Assembly: GCA_934613645.1 (NCBI GenBank)
Contig: CAKTTC010000003.1
Location: 157,795 to 221,794, forward strand
Direction of reading: 5' to 3'
Source: an uncultured Opitutales bacterium
GTDB lineage: Bacteria; Verrucomicrobiota; Verrucomicrobiia; Opitutales; Intestinicryptomonadaceae
DNA: 64,000 nucleotides
The notes under the pieces were generated by a model. The model was not told the DNA's origin, did no database searches, and was given only the letters and a program-made list of their open reading frames with translations. A program made the translations under genes and the position numbers. Each line of letters begins with the position of its first letter. Position 1 is the stretch's first letter. Positions 1-8,114 of this stretch are shown here, piece by piece.

Positions 1-18
1 TTTCAACCTTCCGTTCTG

Positions 19-861
19 TTATTTTACGCACGCGGCCTTTTTCTGGCAGGCGTTTTCTATTGCCTTGTAGTCGATGAAAATCGGCTTGTCGGCGTTCGAT
101 TTCTTGAGGGAGTCAAACTGCTTCAAGACCTGCTTTACCGGAACAATCTGGCAGTCGGTATACTTCGAGACCAAAATCGCCGCGGGGTTTACGCAGAAGC
201 CGAGCGCGATGACAAAGCAGTATGCTATGGCGATTTTATTGAGGCGGTATCTCCACGTTTCGTTTCTGAAACCGACGCTCTGGAACATACTGGAGACGCC
301 GTGCGAAAGGTGGAAGGCTATTGCCAGCATTGCCGCAATGTAGCCGAGCGAAACCCACGGGTTCGAGAAGCCCAAAATCAGCATTGCGTAGACATCGTGG
401 ATTGTTTTGCCCTCATACATTCCCGAAGTTGCAACCCAGTCGAGCTGTTTGAATTCGGGGTTCAGGCACAGAACCGTGTAGTGCAAAATGTGCAAAACTG
501 CGAACAAAATCACGAGCGTTCCCGTGTATATCATAGTGCGCGCCGCCAATGTGCACGCCTGCGACTTCTTCACCGCGTATGACTGCGGACGCGCCTTTGC
601 GTTTTCTACAACCAGCAAATACGCCGTAGCCAAATGCAGCACAAAGCACGCCGCCAAGCCCAGTCTGAAGCCCCAGAGAATTTCCCAAGGGAGCGTTTGC
701 AGGAAGTTAGCGTAGGCGTTAATCGCGTGGGGCCCGCATTCAAGCATCTGCAGGTTGCCGAGCATGTGCACCAACAAGAACGACGCCAACACAAAGCCCG
801 TAATCGCCATTACGAACTTTTTAATCAGCGACGATAGTATCGAATTTTTTATATTACCCAT
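19..861 (-). CDS. sdhC: Succinate dehydrogenase cytochrome b subunit
   Basis: Membrane anchor of succinate dehydrogenase/fumarate reductase (complex II), carrying heme b and the quinone site. The 280-residue product has five hydrophobic segments (about 12-34, 63-86, 109-131, 167-187 and 207-228). Candidate heme ligands are His32, His76, His124/127 and His184/187. The start KFVMAITGFVLASFLLVHML followed by GNLQ is characteristic of the b558 family found in Bacteroidetes, Chlorobi and Verrucomicrobia. The ATG at 861 is preceded by a weak GGAAC. The gene ends 18 nt from the window edge; the flavoprotein and iron-sulphur subunits would be expected further left, which is inference. Confidence 0.88.
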   Translation of the reverse strand: MGNIKNSILSSLIKKFVMAITGFVLASFLLVHMLGNLQMLECGPHAINAYANFLQTLPWEILWGFRLGLAACFVLHLATAYLLVVENAKARPQSYAVKKSQACTLAARTMIYTGTLVILFAVLHILHYTVLCLNPEFKQLDWVATSGMYEGKTIHDVYAMLILGFSNPWVSLGYIAAMLAIAFHLSHGVSSMFQSVGFRNETWRYRLNKIAIAYCFVIALGFCVNPAAILVSKYTDCQIVPVKQVLKQFDSLKKSNADKPIFIDYKAIENACQKKAACVK

Positions 862-996
862 GATTTTTGTTCCAGTTATGTTTACAAAAAATGAAGGTTT
901 ATTCGATACAGAAACGCGTCGGCTTTTTCAACCTTTTTTTGCCGCTCCACAAAAAAATGCTTTTATTCTTTCGGCTTGTGTGGCATTTTCTGCGTT

Positions 997-1743
997 ATGG
1001 AACTTACATACACAAACAAAGTCGCGCTCGTAAGCGGAGCGGGCAGGGGAATAGGCCGCGAAATTGCAATGTCTTTGGCGGCGGCGGGTTGCGAGGTAAT
1101 CTGTTCAAGCAAAAATCCCGCGTCGTGCGGGAAGACAGCTGAGGAAATCGTAGCCGCGGGCGGCAAGGCGATAGCCGTCCCCTTCGACGTTTCCAAACCC
1201 GCCGAAATCAAGCAGGCGTGCGTCGAAATCCTCAAGAAATACGACAGCGTGGACATTCTCGTAAACAACGCGGGAATCACCAAGGACAACCTCCTTATGC
1301 GTATGTCGGACGAAGAGTGGGAGGCGGTGATTGCCACGAATTTGTCGTCGGCGTTCTATCTGACGCGCAACCTAATCCGCCCCATGATGAGCAGACGTTG
1401 GGGGCGCATAATCAACATTTCCTCCCTTTCGGGGCAGATGGGCAACATGGGACAGGTCAACTACTCCGCGGCGAAAGCGGGTATGATTGGCTTTACGAAG
1501 TCGGTCGCAAAGGAGGTGGCGTCGCGCAACATAACGGTAAACGCGATTGCACCGGGGTTTATCGAAACCGATATGACTTCCGTTCTGCCGGAAAGCGTGG
1601 TGAAGGCTGTTATGCCGCTGATTCCCGCGAAAAAATTCGGGTCGGTGGGCGACATTGCGGCGACGGCGATGTTTTTGGCGTCGGATCAGGCAGGCTACAT
1701 AACAGGGCAGGTTATTGGGGTCAACGGCGGACTCTACATGTAA
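997..1743 (+). CDS. fabG: 3-oxoacyl-ACP reductase (SDR family)
   Basis: NADPH-dependent reduction of 3-oxoacyl-ACP in fatty acid elongation, cytoplasmic. The 248-residue protein is a classical short-chain dehydrogenase: cofactor motif SGAGRGIG (13-20), NNAG (90-93), and the catalytic Ser143-Tyr156-Lys160 triad with normal spacing. The ending VNGGLYM is typical of FabG. I chose the ATG at 997; an upstream ATG at 976 would add seven residues that do not fit the family. No acpP or fabD lies next to it, so the gene stands alone here. A related SDR with another substrate cannot be excluded, but overall similarity to FabG is strong. A long palindrome begins at its stop codon. Confidence 0.85.
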   Translation: MELTYTNKVALVSGAGRGIGREIAMSLAAAGCEVICSSKNPASCGKTAEEIVAAGGKAIAVPFDVSKPAEIKQACVEILKKYDSVDILVNNAGITKDNLLMRMSDEEWEAVIATNLSSAFYLTRNLIRPMMSRRWGRIINISSLSGQMGNMGQVNYSAAKAGMIGFTKSVAKEVASRNITVNAIAPGFIETDMTSVLPESVVKAVMPLIPAKKFGSVGDIAATAMFLASDQAGYITGQVIGVNGGLYM

Positions 1744-1872
1744 ATAGCGCGTGAAATTGGCTTGATGCTACGTTCCAAAAAAGAATTTGCAGTGGGGCAG
1801 TAGGTTTACTACAGCCGCCACCGCAAATTCTTTTTTGAAGCCTCGCCTGAAGCTCAATTTGACGCGCTATTT
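1742..1872. repeat. 131-bp imperfect palindrome at the fabG stop codon
   Basis: The left arm begins inside the fabG stop codon (AAATAGCGCG, 1742-1751) and pairs with CGCGCTATTT at 1863-1872. Inside are further matched blocks: AAAAAAGAATTTGC (1777-1790) with GCAAATTCTTTTTT (1823-1836), then GGCAGTAG (1795-1802) with CTACAGCC (1809-1816) around a short loop. As RNA this is one long hairpin with small mismatches. It has no run of T after the stem like a normal intrinsic terminator. It may act as a 3'-end stabiliser or terminator, or be a non-autonomous mobile palindrome. Confidence 0.8.
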
Positions 1873-1880
1873 GAAATAAT

Positions 1881-1980
1881 GATGACGCGTGACCACAAAA
1901 GTTGCCGAAGGCAAGCTTTTGTGATGACGCGCAAGGGGCTTTGCTCCTTGTCCTCCGCCGCGATGGCGGTCTGTGGTTAT
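1881..1980. other. Array of short hairpins, candidate structured element
   Basis: Three consecutive hairpins are visible: 1894-1923 (CACAAAAG-TTGCC, loop GAA, GGCAA-CTTTTGTG), 1932-1950 (CAAGGGGC, loop TTT, GCTCCTTG) and 1955-1969 (CCGCC/GGCGG). ACCACA at 1892-1897 could alternatively pair with TGTGGT at 1972-1977 to enclose them. GATGACGCG occurs twice (1881 and 1923). The three-base loops match the wider repeat family of this window. No open reading frame is convincing here. Confidence 0.5.
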
Positions 1981-1984
1981 TCGG

Positions 1985-2277
1985 CGTTTCTTAAATGTTT
2001 GTTAAAGGCGTATTGAACAATGTTCAATCGCCGCCTCTTTCGAATATGTAAAAAACGTCTTTTCTGTAAACATTCGCATTGCTTGCAGCAATGGCTAATC
2101 AATCTAACCCGAAACTTTAACCAAAAGACAAAGCGGAATTGGCTACGCCAATCCGCGTTTTTTATATGTTGTGAAGTGGTGCAAATTGGCTGAAGCCAAT
2201 ATTGCTTTACTTTAATCAATAATCAAAGGCGAACGGGCTTTGCCCGCCGCCACCACTTTCGAATATGTAAAAAAGGC
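1985..2277. repeat. Clamp-hairpin repeats (four copies)
   Basis: Four members of the dispersed clamp-hairpin family lie here: 2007-2032 (GGCG clamp, ATTGAAC/GTTCAAT stem, loop AAT), 2133-2156 (GCGG/CCGC clamp, ATTGGC/GCCAAT, loop TAC), 2185-2200 (ATTGGC/GCCAAT, loop TGAA) and 2234-2246 (CGGGC/GCCCG, loop TTT). They are separated by AT-rich spacers containing TTTCGAATATGTAAAAAA, which occurs at about 2037 and 2259. No gene is supported in 1744-2530. Confidence 0.7.
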
Positions 2278-2432
2278 AGAAAACAAGCGAAGCGCGTTTG
2301 AGATTTTGCCGCAGGCAAAAGACCCCGAAGGGGCGAATACAAGCCGAAGGCGCGTATAGATGCGTTTGAAAAACGCACCCGAAGGGCACGCAGCGGCGTG
2401 TCAAACGGTTTGCGAATGCAAACGCGAGTCAA
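2278..2432 (-). repeat. 155-bp intergenic repeat, copy A
   Basis: By eye, the reverse complement of this segment is identical over all 155 bases to 43116-43270, and over its first 102 bases to 43360-43461. It consists of back-to-back mini-hairpins with mainly GAA loops: TTTTGCC/GGCAAAA, CCCC/GGGG, GCC/GGC, GCGTTT/AAACGC, CCC/GGG and GTTTGC/GCAAAC. A roughly 54-codon open frame is preserved between copies, but this follows from identity and is not evidence of coding. Confidence 0.85.
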
Positions 2433-2433
2433 T

Positions 2434-2533
2434 GATGCCCGAGAGCGTTTGCTTATGAAAATTTTTTTATTTCTTTTTTTCACTTAATAAAAAATTTTCA
2501 TTTTCATAAGCAAACGCGCCCTCGCGCTTTTTA
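2434..2533. repeat. Repeat end module with long hairpin behind mnmA
   Basis: Directly after the mnmA stop (minus strand) comes AAAAAGCGCGAGGGCGCG then TTTGCTT. It opens a hairpin whose arms are GCGTTTGCTTATGAAAATTT (from 2445) and its complement ending at 2517. The far end reads AAACGCTCTCGGGCATCATT on the minus strand, the same end module as at 20338 and 43039. The same GCGCGAGGGCGCG start follows the stop codon of the MFS gene at 42937. It probably serves as the mnmA transcript end. Confidence 0.7.
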
Positions 2534-3616
2534 GAAAGAGTAGAATGCGCCGCCGAGAATGGTCGTCGGGTCTTGGTCGTGGATTGCCATAACCTGACCC
2601 GCGTTGATTGCGCGTTGGGGCGTTTCGAATTCAATGTCCGCGCCCGAGTCAGTCGGAGAGAAGAGGATTTTCACGAGGTCGTCGCGGTAGCGGACGCGCG
2701 CGAAGAGTTCGCGCTTTTCGGCAACGGGCTTGTTTATCCAGTTTATCTCCGTTATCTTTGTGTGCGATTTGTAGAGATCGGGAGAGTCGGGCGAATCGAA
2801 GTCAATCACGAGAGTGTTCGTGGAAAAGTCCTTTGCAATTACCACATACCGCTTGTTGTCGGCGTTCGACGGCACTCCAATTCCCTTGCGCTGCCCGAGC
2901 GTGTAGTTGAAAAGCCCCTTGTGGCGGCCGAGAACCTTTCCGCTTTTGTTTACAATGTCGCCCTCCGATTCGGGAATGTAGTGCCTTAGAAAGTCCTGAA
3001 TCCTGATTTTGCCGAGAAAACATATCCCCTGACTGTCCTTCTTTTCCGAGTTCGGCAGCCCCTCCATTCTGGCGATGTCGCGCACCTGACTTTTCAGCAG
3101 CGAGCCTATCGGGAAGGCGGCGTGCATTAGCTGGTTTTGCGTAATCATGCAGAGAAAATATGATTGGTCCTTTGCGGGGTCGGCACCCATTTGGAGGTCG
3201 CGCGAGCCGTCGGGGTTTTCGCGCAGGGAACAGTAGTGCCCCGTGGCGACAGTGTCGAAGCCGTTTTTTTGCGCGTATTCGAGAAATTTTCCGAACTTCA
3301 TGCGCCTGTTGCAGAGCACGTCGGGATTGGGCGTTCTGCCGAGCCGATAGCCCTCGATGAGATATTCCACAATCTGCTCGCGGTATTCTTTGATGAAGTC
3401 TACCACGTCGAATTTGACGCCGAGGGTTTTGCAGACGTTTTCGCAGTCCAGAATGTCCTGATGCCACGGACAGTCGCCGAGAACGTCTATACCCTCCTCG
3501 TTGACCCACGTTTTCATATACGCCGCGCTCACGTTGCACCCCTCCTGCTTGAGGAGTGCCAAAGCCACCGAGCTGTCCACGCCGCCCGAGAGCGCAGTCA
3601 AGATTTTTGCGTCCAT
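2531..3616 (-). CDS. mnmA: tRNA-specific 2-thiouridylase MnmA
   Basis: Thiolates U34 of tRNA-Lys, tRNA-Glu and tRNA-Gln using ATP and a persulfide carrier, in the cytoplasm. The 361-residue protein has the PP-loop SGGVDSS (10-16), the catalytic Cys102 in NPDVLCN, and the second Cys199 in SQGICF, which together define bacterial MnmA. The length is normal. Its start lies 1 nt beyond the stop of the upstream GAF/AAA+ regulator gene, so the two are very likely co-transcribed, regulator first. The stop codon is followed at once by a hairpin repeat module. Confidence 0.95.
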   Translation of the reverse strand: MDAKILTALSGGVDSSVALALLKQEGCNVSAAYMKTWVNEEGIDVLGDCPWHQDILDCENVCKTLGVKFDVVDFIKEYREQIVEYLIEGYRLGRTPNPDVLCNRRMKFGKFLEYAQKNGFDTVATGHYCSLRENPDGSRDLQMGADPAKDQSYFLCMITQNQLMHAAFPIGSLLKSQVRDIARMEGLPNSEKKDSQGICFLGKIRIQDFLRHYIPESEGDIVNKSGKVLGRHKGLFNYTLGQRKGIGVPSNADNKRYVVIAKDFSTNTLVIDFDSPDSPDLYKSHTKITEINWINKPVAEKRELFARVRYRDDLVKILFSPTDSGADIEFETPQRAINAGQVMAIHDQDPTTILGGAFYSF

Positions 3617-3617
3617 A

Positions 3618-5129
3618 CTATTTGGTGTTTTTGAACCACGCGGGCGAAATGCCGTAGTGTTTTATTTTGTAGTTTATTATGCGCTGCGTAAGCCCCAGAC
3701 GCCGCGCCGCCACAGCCGCCTTGCCCTTCGAGATCTTCAACGCCTCCGTGATTAGCTCGCGTTCGAACGACTCCACCATTGAGTTGAAGTCTATGTCCTC
3801 GCCGTATGGGAGCGTTCTGTCCGAGAACGACGCGCGCACGGCGGGCGGCAGGTTGTAGCCCGAAATCGCGGAGTCGTTCGACGACATCACCGCGCGTTCC
3901 ATGCAGTTTTCAAGCTCGCGCACGTTCCCCGGCCAAGAGTAGATGCTCATCATATTGATTGCGGGGGTGGAAATGCGCTTTATGTTTTTTGCGTGGACGG
4001 CGTTGAACTTTTCGAGAAAGTGCTCGGCAAGCAGAACGATGTCGCTTTTGCGATCCTTAAGCGACGGAATGTGGATTGAATTTTTCGAGACCGCCGCGTA
4101 TAGCGACGCGTCGAACCCGCCCGATTCCACGAGCTTTTCGACGTTCTCGCAGCTGGCGCAGATTATGCGCGCCCTGAGCTTTGTGTGCTTGTTTTCGCCG
4201 AGCTTTACGAACGACTCCGTCGCCAACGCCCGCGCAAGCGCGTTTTGCGCGAGGGGCGAAAGGGCGGCAATTTCGTCGAAGAAAATGGTCTGCCGTTTGT
4301 CAAGCCCCAGTTGCGAAATTGCTATTTTTGAGGCGGGCAGGGCTGCGCAGTTTACCACCGTGAAGCTGCCGTAGTCGGACTTCTCGCAGACGGCGCGGGC
4401 GGCAAGCTCCTTGCCCGTTCCCGACTTGCCCCTGATGAAAAGGCATTCCCTGTCTTTGGCGTGTTTTGCGATGAAGTCGTATACGTTCTGCATTGCGCCG
4501 CAGTTGCCTATCATGCAGGAGGGGCGGTTTGTCTCGACGGCGTCGGAGCGTCGGGTTTGCGCCATTATTTTGTTGCACTCCTCCTTGCGCATGTAGATGA
4601 GGGCTACGGAGTCGGCAATTATGTTGGAGATTGTCTCGAGCAGTTCGAGGTCGGCGGAAAGCCTTTTCTTTTTTGCGAACCGCCTTTCCGCGCTAATTGT
4701 GCCTATTACCTGCTCCATGTAGACGATTGGCACGCACAGAAACGACGTGTTGTCCATCATCGTGCGCGTGTGCGATTTCGTCCTGTTGAGGAAGTCTTTG
4801 CACTTGGAGATGTCTGCCACAATTATCGGCTTGCACTCCGCCGCCGACTTGCCCGTAATGCCTTCGCCTATTTTGTAGACGCCGCGCTTTATGCTTTCGC
4901 GGTCAAGCCCGCAGGCGTCTTCTATAAAGAGGTAGTCGCCGTTGCGCAGGGTGATTGTGGCGCGCAAAAAGCCCATTTTTTCCGACAGCTGCGCCAGCGT
5001 CTGGGAAATTATCTCCGAGACCTTCTCGCGGCGCACCGCCATCATGCTGATTTTTTCAAGCACGGCTATTTCGGATTCCTCGTCGGGGTATCCGTTGTCG
5101 ATTTCTTCCGCCTGCCTGATTTTCCTCAT
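3618..5129 (-). CDS. GAF-AAA+-Fis regulator, NifA-like, without GAFTGA loop
   Basis: Predicted transcription regulator of 503 residues. It has a GAF sensor domain (about 25-180), an AAA+ domain with Walker A GKSGTGKE (234-241) and Walker B FFDEI (283-287), the WPGNVRELEN signature (399-408), and a C-terminal Fis-type helix-turn-helix (about 466-490). The oddity is the stretch from VVNCAALP (258-265) to Walker B. It is about 20 residues shorter than in NtrC/NifA proteins, and the GAFTGA loop that contacts sigma-54 is absent. It may therefore act independently of sigma-54. I preferred the ATG at 5129 over an upstream start at 5243 because the longer form would overlap dnaX and its promoter. The signal sensed by GAF is unknown. 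Confidence 0.75.
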   Translation of the reverse strand: MRKIRQAEEIDNGYPDEESEIAVLEKISMMAVRREKVSEIISQTLAQLSEKMGFLRATITLRNGDYLFIEDACGLDRESIKRGVYKIGEGITGKSAAECKPIIVADISKCKDFLNRTKSHTRTMMDNTSFLCVPIVYMEQVIGTISAERRFAKKKRLSADLELLETISNIIADSVALIYMRKEECNKIMAQTRRSDAVETNRPSCMIGNCGAMQNVYDFIAKHAKDRECLFIRGKSGTGKELAARAVCEKSDYGSFTVVNCAALPASKIAISQLGLDKRQTIFFDEIAALSPLAQNALARALATESFVKLGENKHTKLRARIICASCENVEKLVESGGFDASLYAAVSKNSIHIPSLKDRKSDIVLLAEHFLEKFNAVHAKNIKRISTPAINMMSIYSWPGNVRELENCMERAVMSSNDSAISGYNLPPAVRASFSDRTLPYGEDIDFNSMVESFERELITEALKISKGKAAVAARRLGLTQRIINYKIKHYGISPAWFKNTK

Positions 5130-5192
5130 TATCGCAAGTTTCGGATATTTCCGCGCGGGTTTCAATAATTTTCGGGCGCGAATAAAAAAAAC

Positions 5193-5221
5193 TTGTCTAA
5201 CGCACAATTCGGTTGCATATT
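5193..5221 (+). promoter_or_regulatory. Candidate promoter of dnaX
   Basis: TTGTCT (5193-5198), a 17-nt spacer and CATATT (5216-5221), each matching four of six consensus positions. The ATG of dnaX follows at 5234, so the leader would be very short. This is a weak call from sequence alone. Confidence 0.3.
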
Positions 5222-5233
5222 GAAGAAAAGAAA

Positions 5234-6376
5234 ATGAGTTCATACCAAGTTATAGCGCGCAGATACCGCCCCAAACAGTTCTCGGAATTGGTTGGGCAGG
5301 AACATATTGTAAAAACACTTACAAACGCCATAACTTCGGGGCGCATAGGGCACGCGTATTTGTTCGTCGGGCCGCGCGGAACGGGGAAAACAACCGTGGC
5401 GCGCCTGTTTGCAAAGGCTCTCAACGCCAAGGGCGGCCCCAATATCCGCCCCGACGACGACGACGAAATTTCGCAGGCGATAATGAACGGCTCGTGTATG
5501 GACGTGGTGGAAATCGACGGGGCGTCGAACCGCTCGATTGACGAAATCAGAAAACTGCGCGAAGACTGCCAATACGCGCCCACGCAGTGCTCCTTCAAAA
5601 TCTACATTATCGACGAAGTCCACTCGCTTACGGCCGACGCTTTCAACGCGCTTTTGAAAACGCTTGAAGAGCCGCCCGCGCACGTAAAATTCATCTTCGC
5701 CACAACCGAAGCCCACAAAGTTTTGGGCACAATAACATCGCGCTGCCAGCGTTTCGAATTCCGCCCGATTCCCGAGGAGCTTGTTGCAAAACATCTTAAA
5801 TACATAGCCGAGCGCGAGCAGATAGAGGCCTCCGACGAAGCCATTCGCGCCATTGCCCGCCTTGCAAACGGCGGCATGCGCGACGCCCAGAGCATTCTCG
5901 ACCAGATGATTTCCTTCTGCGGCAAAAAGCTCGATATTTCCGATGTCGTGGGCGTCTATGGCTTGGCGGGAGAGTCGGAGATTGCCAAAATGCTCGAAAA
6001 TATGGCGCGCGGAGACTATTCTGCAATAGTCGCGGGCGTTGGCGATTTGGTCGACCGCGGCTGCGATTTGTATCGCGCACTTTGCGATATGCAGACTTCG
6101 CTCAGAAACGCAATGATTGAGTCGTTCAAAACGGGCGAATACACTTTCGGCGAAAAAACGATGTCGAGCGAGCAGATTATGCGCATGCTCGACGTTCTTC
6201 AGGGCGCGGAAAAGAATTTGAAATCGGGGCTTTCGGAAAAGGCGAACTTCGAAGTAGCCCTGCTAAAGGCGGTTGAGCAAAGCCGCGCGCGGGCGATAAA
6301 CACGCTCATAAAGGAACTCGACAAGCTTTCGGCGGCGGACGCCGAAACGCAAAAAAAAAATAGCCCTGCTTCTTAG
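5234..6376 (+). CDS. dnaX: DNA polymerase III subunit gamma/tau, zero-frame product
   Basis: Clamp-loader ATPase of the replicative polymerase. The zero frame gives 380 residues: Walker A GPRGTGKT (about 47-54), a DEVH-type Walker B (IIDEVHSL), the SRC sensor motif (TSRCQRFEF) and domain III. The usual zinc-module cysteines after Walker A are mostly lost in the [14 protein letters not shown] stretch. The frame ends at 6376 just after ten A residues at 6351-6360. The remaining C-terminal part continues in another frame to 6707. The short product would resemble gamma and the shifted one tau. I start at [14 protein letters not shown] (5234) rather than at 5213. Confidence 0.9.
   Translation: MSSYQVIARRYRPKQFSELVGQEHIVKTLTNAITSGRIGHAYLFVGPRGTGKTTVARLFAKALNAKGGPNIRPDDDDEISQAIMNGSCMDVVEIDGASNRSIDEIRKLREDCQYAPTQCSFKIYIIDEVHSLTADAFNALLKTLEEPPAHVKFIFATTEAHKVLGTITSRCQRFEFRPIPEELVAKHLKYIAEREQIEASDEAIRAIARLANGGMRDAQSILDQMISFCGKKLDISDVVGVYGLAGESEIAKMLENMARGDYSAIVAGVGDLVDRGCDLYRALCDMQTSLRNAMIESFKTGEYTFGEKTMSSEQIMRMLDVLQGAEKNLKSGLSEKANFEVALLKAVEQSRARAINTLIKELDKLSAADAETQKKNSPAS
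6351..6360 (+). other. A10 slippage site in dnaX
   Basis: Ten consecutive A (6351-6360) at the exact point where the dnaX frame switches. Dropping one A, or a +1 shift, joins the zero frame to the downstream frame. A homopolymer A tract in dnaX is the known site of transcriptional slippage in Thermus and of ribosomal frameshifting in E. coli (A AAA AAG). A sequencing or assembly indel is the main alternative. Confidence 0.6.
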
Positions 6377-6707
6377 AAAAGTTCTCGAGGAAAGCGAGGC
6401 CTTCCGCAGGGCATACGCCGCCGCCGTCCCCGAAAAAAAACGCCGCCCGAGCGTGCTTGCGGCGTCGGCGGAGGATTCCGACAGAACGGTTTTCCGCGCA
6501 GACTCGCCAGAGTTCAAAAAGGCGTTGTCGGAATTGCCCGATTCTTTGGTGGACTTGATTTATTCGCAGTTGAAAATCCGTCCCGAGCGTTATGTGGAGC
6601 TTGCGCAGGCGGAGTCGGAAACGGAGTCGGCGGCGGACGTTTCCGTGGAAAACGAACGGCTTGACGAGGATATGGAGGAGCTTGCCGAGCAGGAGGAGAA
6701 CAGTTGA
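6351..6707 (+). CDS. dnaX: DnaX tau-specific C-terminal extension (shifted frame)
   Basis: From the A10 run this frame reads on as [20 protein letters not shown] and stays open for about 118 codons to a TGA at 6705-6707. It contains a segment, [18 protein letters not shown], consistent with the C-terminal domain of tau, which binds the polymerase alpha subunit. It ends in a Glu-rich tail. There is no credible independent start near 6351; an ATG-like start at 6453 would truncate it. Joined at the A-run, the full protein is about 490 residues. An AGGAGG at 6691-6696 inside it can serve as the ribosome site for rmuC, 3 nt downstream. Confidence 0.7.
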   Translation, partial: KKKIALLLRKVLEESEAFRRAYAAAVPEKKRRPSVLAASAEDSDRTVFRADSPEFKKALSELPDSLVDLIYSQLKIRPERYVELAQAESETESAADVSVENERLDEDMEELAEQEENS

Positions 6708-6710
6708 GAT

Positions 6711-8114
6711 ATGGCTTTCGGTTTTTTTGAAATTTCCACGCTTGTTTGCGCGGGTTTGGCGGGCGCGGGGTTCGCGCTTTACGCGCTGGCGTTGCGCGCG
6801 TATGCTCGGGAAAAACGCGGATTCGCCGAAAAACTCGCGGCGGCGGAATCGGAAAAGGCGGCGGCGCAACGCGGGTTCGACGCGGCGCGGCAGTCGCTTT
6901 CGCAGAAGTCGGTTGAGGCTGCCGTAGCGCAGACGCAAATGCGCGCGGCGCAGGCGCGAGCCGACGAGCTTGCCGAAAAGCTCGACGCGCTTTCCGCCCG
7001 CAAGGAGGAGACCGACAGGCTGTTTTCGGCGCAAAAGCGCGAAACTGAGCTTATGAAAGAGTCGCTTGCGGAAACGGAGAAACGCTACGGGGAACTCAGG
7101 AAGCGTCTCGACGACGACTTTCAGGTTCTCGCCTCCAAAATTTTCGACTCCGCGCGCGAAAAATTCGCAGCCGTCGGCGCGGAGAAAATGTCGGCGGTTG
7201 TAGAGCCGCTTTCGCAGAGCCTTCTCGACTTCAAAAAGCGCGTGGAAACAATCCACGAATCGCATTTGCGCTCTTCGGCCGACGTTTCCGTCCAAATAGA
7301 CAACCTGCTTAAAATGAACGCGCGCCTTTCGGAGGAGGCCGACAAACTCTCAACCGCGCTGCGTTCAAACAACAAGGTTGCGGGCAACTGGGGCGAAGCG
7401 GTTCTCGAGCGCATTTTCGAGTCGTGCGGGTTCGTGAAGGGAGTCCACTACAGGGCGCAGGCAAACTTTGCCGACTCCACCGCGCAGCAGACGCGCCTTA
7501 TGCCCGACTTCATTGTTGATTTGCCCGACAACCGCTCAATCATTGTCGATTCCAAACTGTCGCTTGTAGACTACGTTGACTACTGCGCGGCTGCCGACGG
7601 CGACGCAAAGCGCAAGTGTCTGGAGAAATTCAAGAAGTCGGTTCGCGCGCACTTGAACGAGTTCGCAAAGAAATACGACGCCCTTCCCGTGGCGGGCTTC
7701 AAGCTGATGTTTATGCCGATAGAGCCCGCCTACAATCTGGCTGTGGAGGCCGACAAAACTCTCCTTGCCGACGCCTACAAAGACAACGTTCTGATTGTCT
7801 CGCCCGTGTCGGTGATGGCCATTTTGAAATACGCGCAAATTGCCTACCGCAGCGAGGCGTTCGCAAAAAATATGGGCGAACTCTCCAAGCAGGGGCGTCT
7901 TTTGTGCGAGCGCATAGAGCGTTTTTCAAAGCGTTTCGCCGCAATCCAAACGCGCATAGAAGCCCTTCAAAAGGAATACGACGAAACCAAAACATCTCTT
8001 TCCGACGGCACGCAAAGCGTTGCAAGCACGGCGCGCCGTTTCCACGAACTTTCGGTTAAGTCGCTTGAAAGCCGTCCGAAATCAATACAGGAGGACACAC
8101 CAGATGGACAGTGA
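6711..8114 (+). CDS. rmuC: DNA recombination protein RmuC
   Basis: RmuC-family protein thought to limit inversion and recombination at short repeats; the family is predicted to have a PD-(D/E)xK nuclease fold. The 467 residues comprise an N-terminal membrane helix (about 6-28), a long Ala/Glu-rich coiled coil (about 30-125), and the RmuC core (about 190-430) with PDFIVDLP and IIVDSKLSL, whose acidic residues and Lys resemble the nuclease active site. It starts 3 nt after the shifted dnaX frame and overlaps meaB by 11 nt, indicating translational coupling. Its link with dnaX and xer suggests a replication/recombination operon. Confidence 0.9.
   Translation: MAFGFFEISTLVCAGLAGAGFALYALALRAYAREKRGFAEKLAAAESEKAAAQRGFDAARQSLSQKSVEAAVAQTQMRAAQARADELAEKLDALSARKEETDRLFSAQKRETELMKESLAETEKRYGELRKRLDDDFQVLASKIFDSAREKFAAVGAEKMSAVVEPLSQSLLDFKKRVETIHESHLRSSADVSVQIDNLLKMNARLSEEADKLSTALRSNNKVAGNWGEAVLERIFESCGFVKGVHYRAQANFADSTAQQTRLMPDFIVDLPDNRSIIVDSKLSLVDYVDYCAAADGDAKRKCLEKFKKSVRAHLNEFAKKYDALPVAGFKLMFMPIEPAYNLAVEADKTLLADAYKDNVLIVSPVSVMAILKYAQIAYRSEAFAKNMGELSKQGRLLCERIERFSKRFAAIQTRIEALQKEYDETKTSLSDGTQSVASTARRFHELSVKSLESRPKSIQEDTPDGQ

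Noticed and set aside
1742..1872. Integron attC site
   Set aside because: The palindrome follows a stop codon as attC sites do, but it lacks the GTTRRRY/RYYYAAC core ends, the neighbouring genes are housekeeping genes on both strands, and there is no integron integrase.
2223..2483. Minus-strand frame of 86 codons that shares a 50-residue stretch with frames at 43116 and 43360
   Set aside because: The shared peptide is a by-product of the identical 155-bp hairpin repeat. It has no ribosome site, very high Arg/Phe/Leu content and breaks off wherever the module ends.
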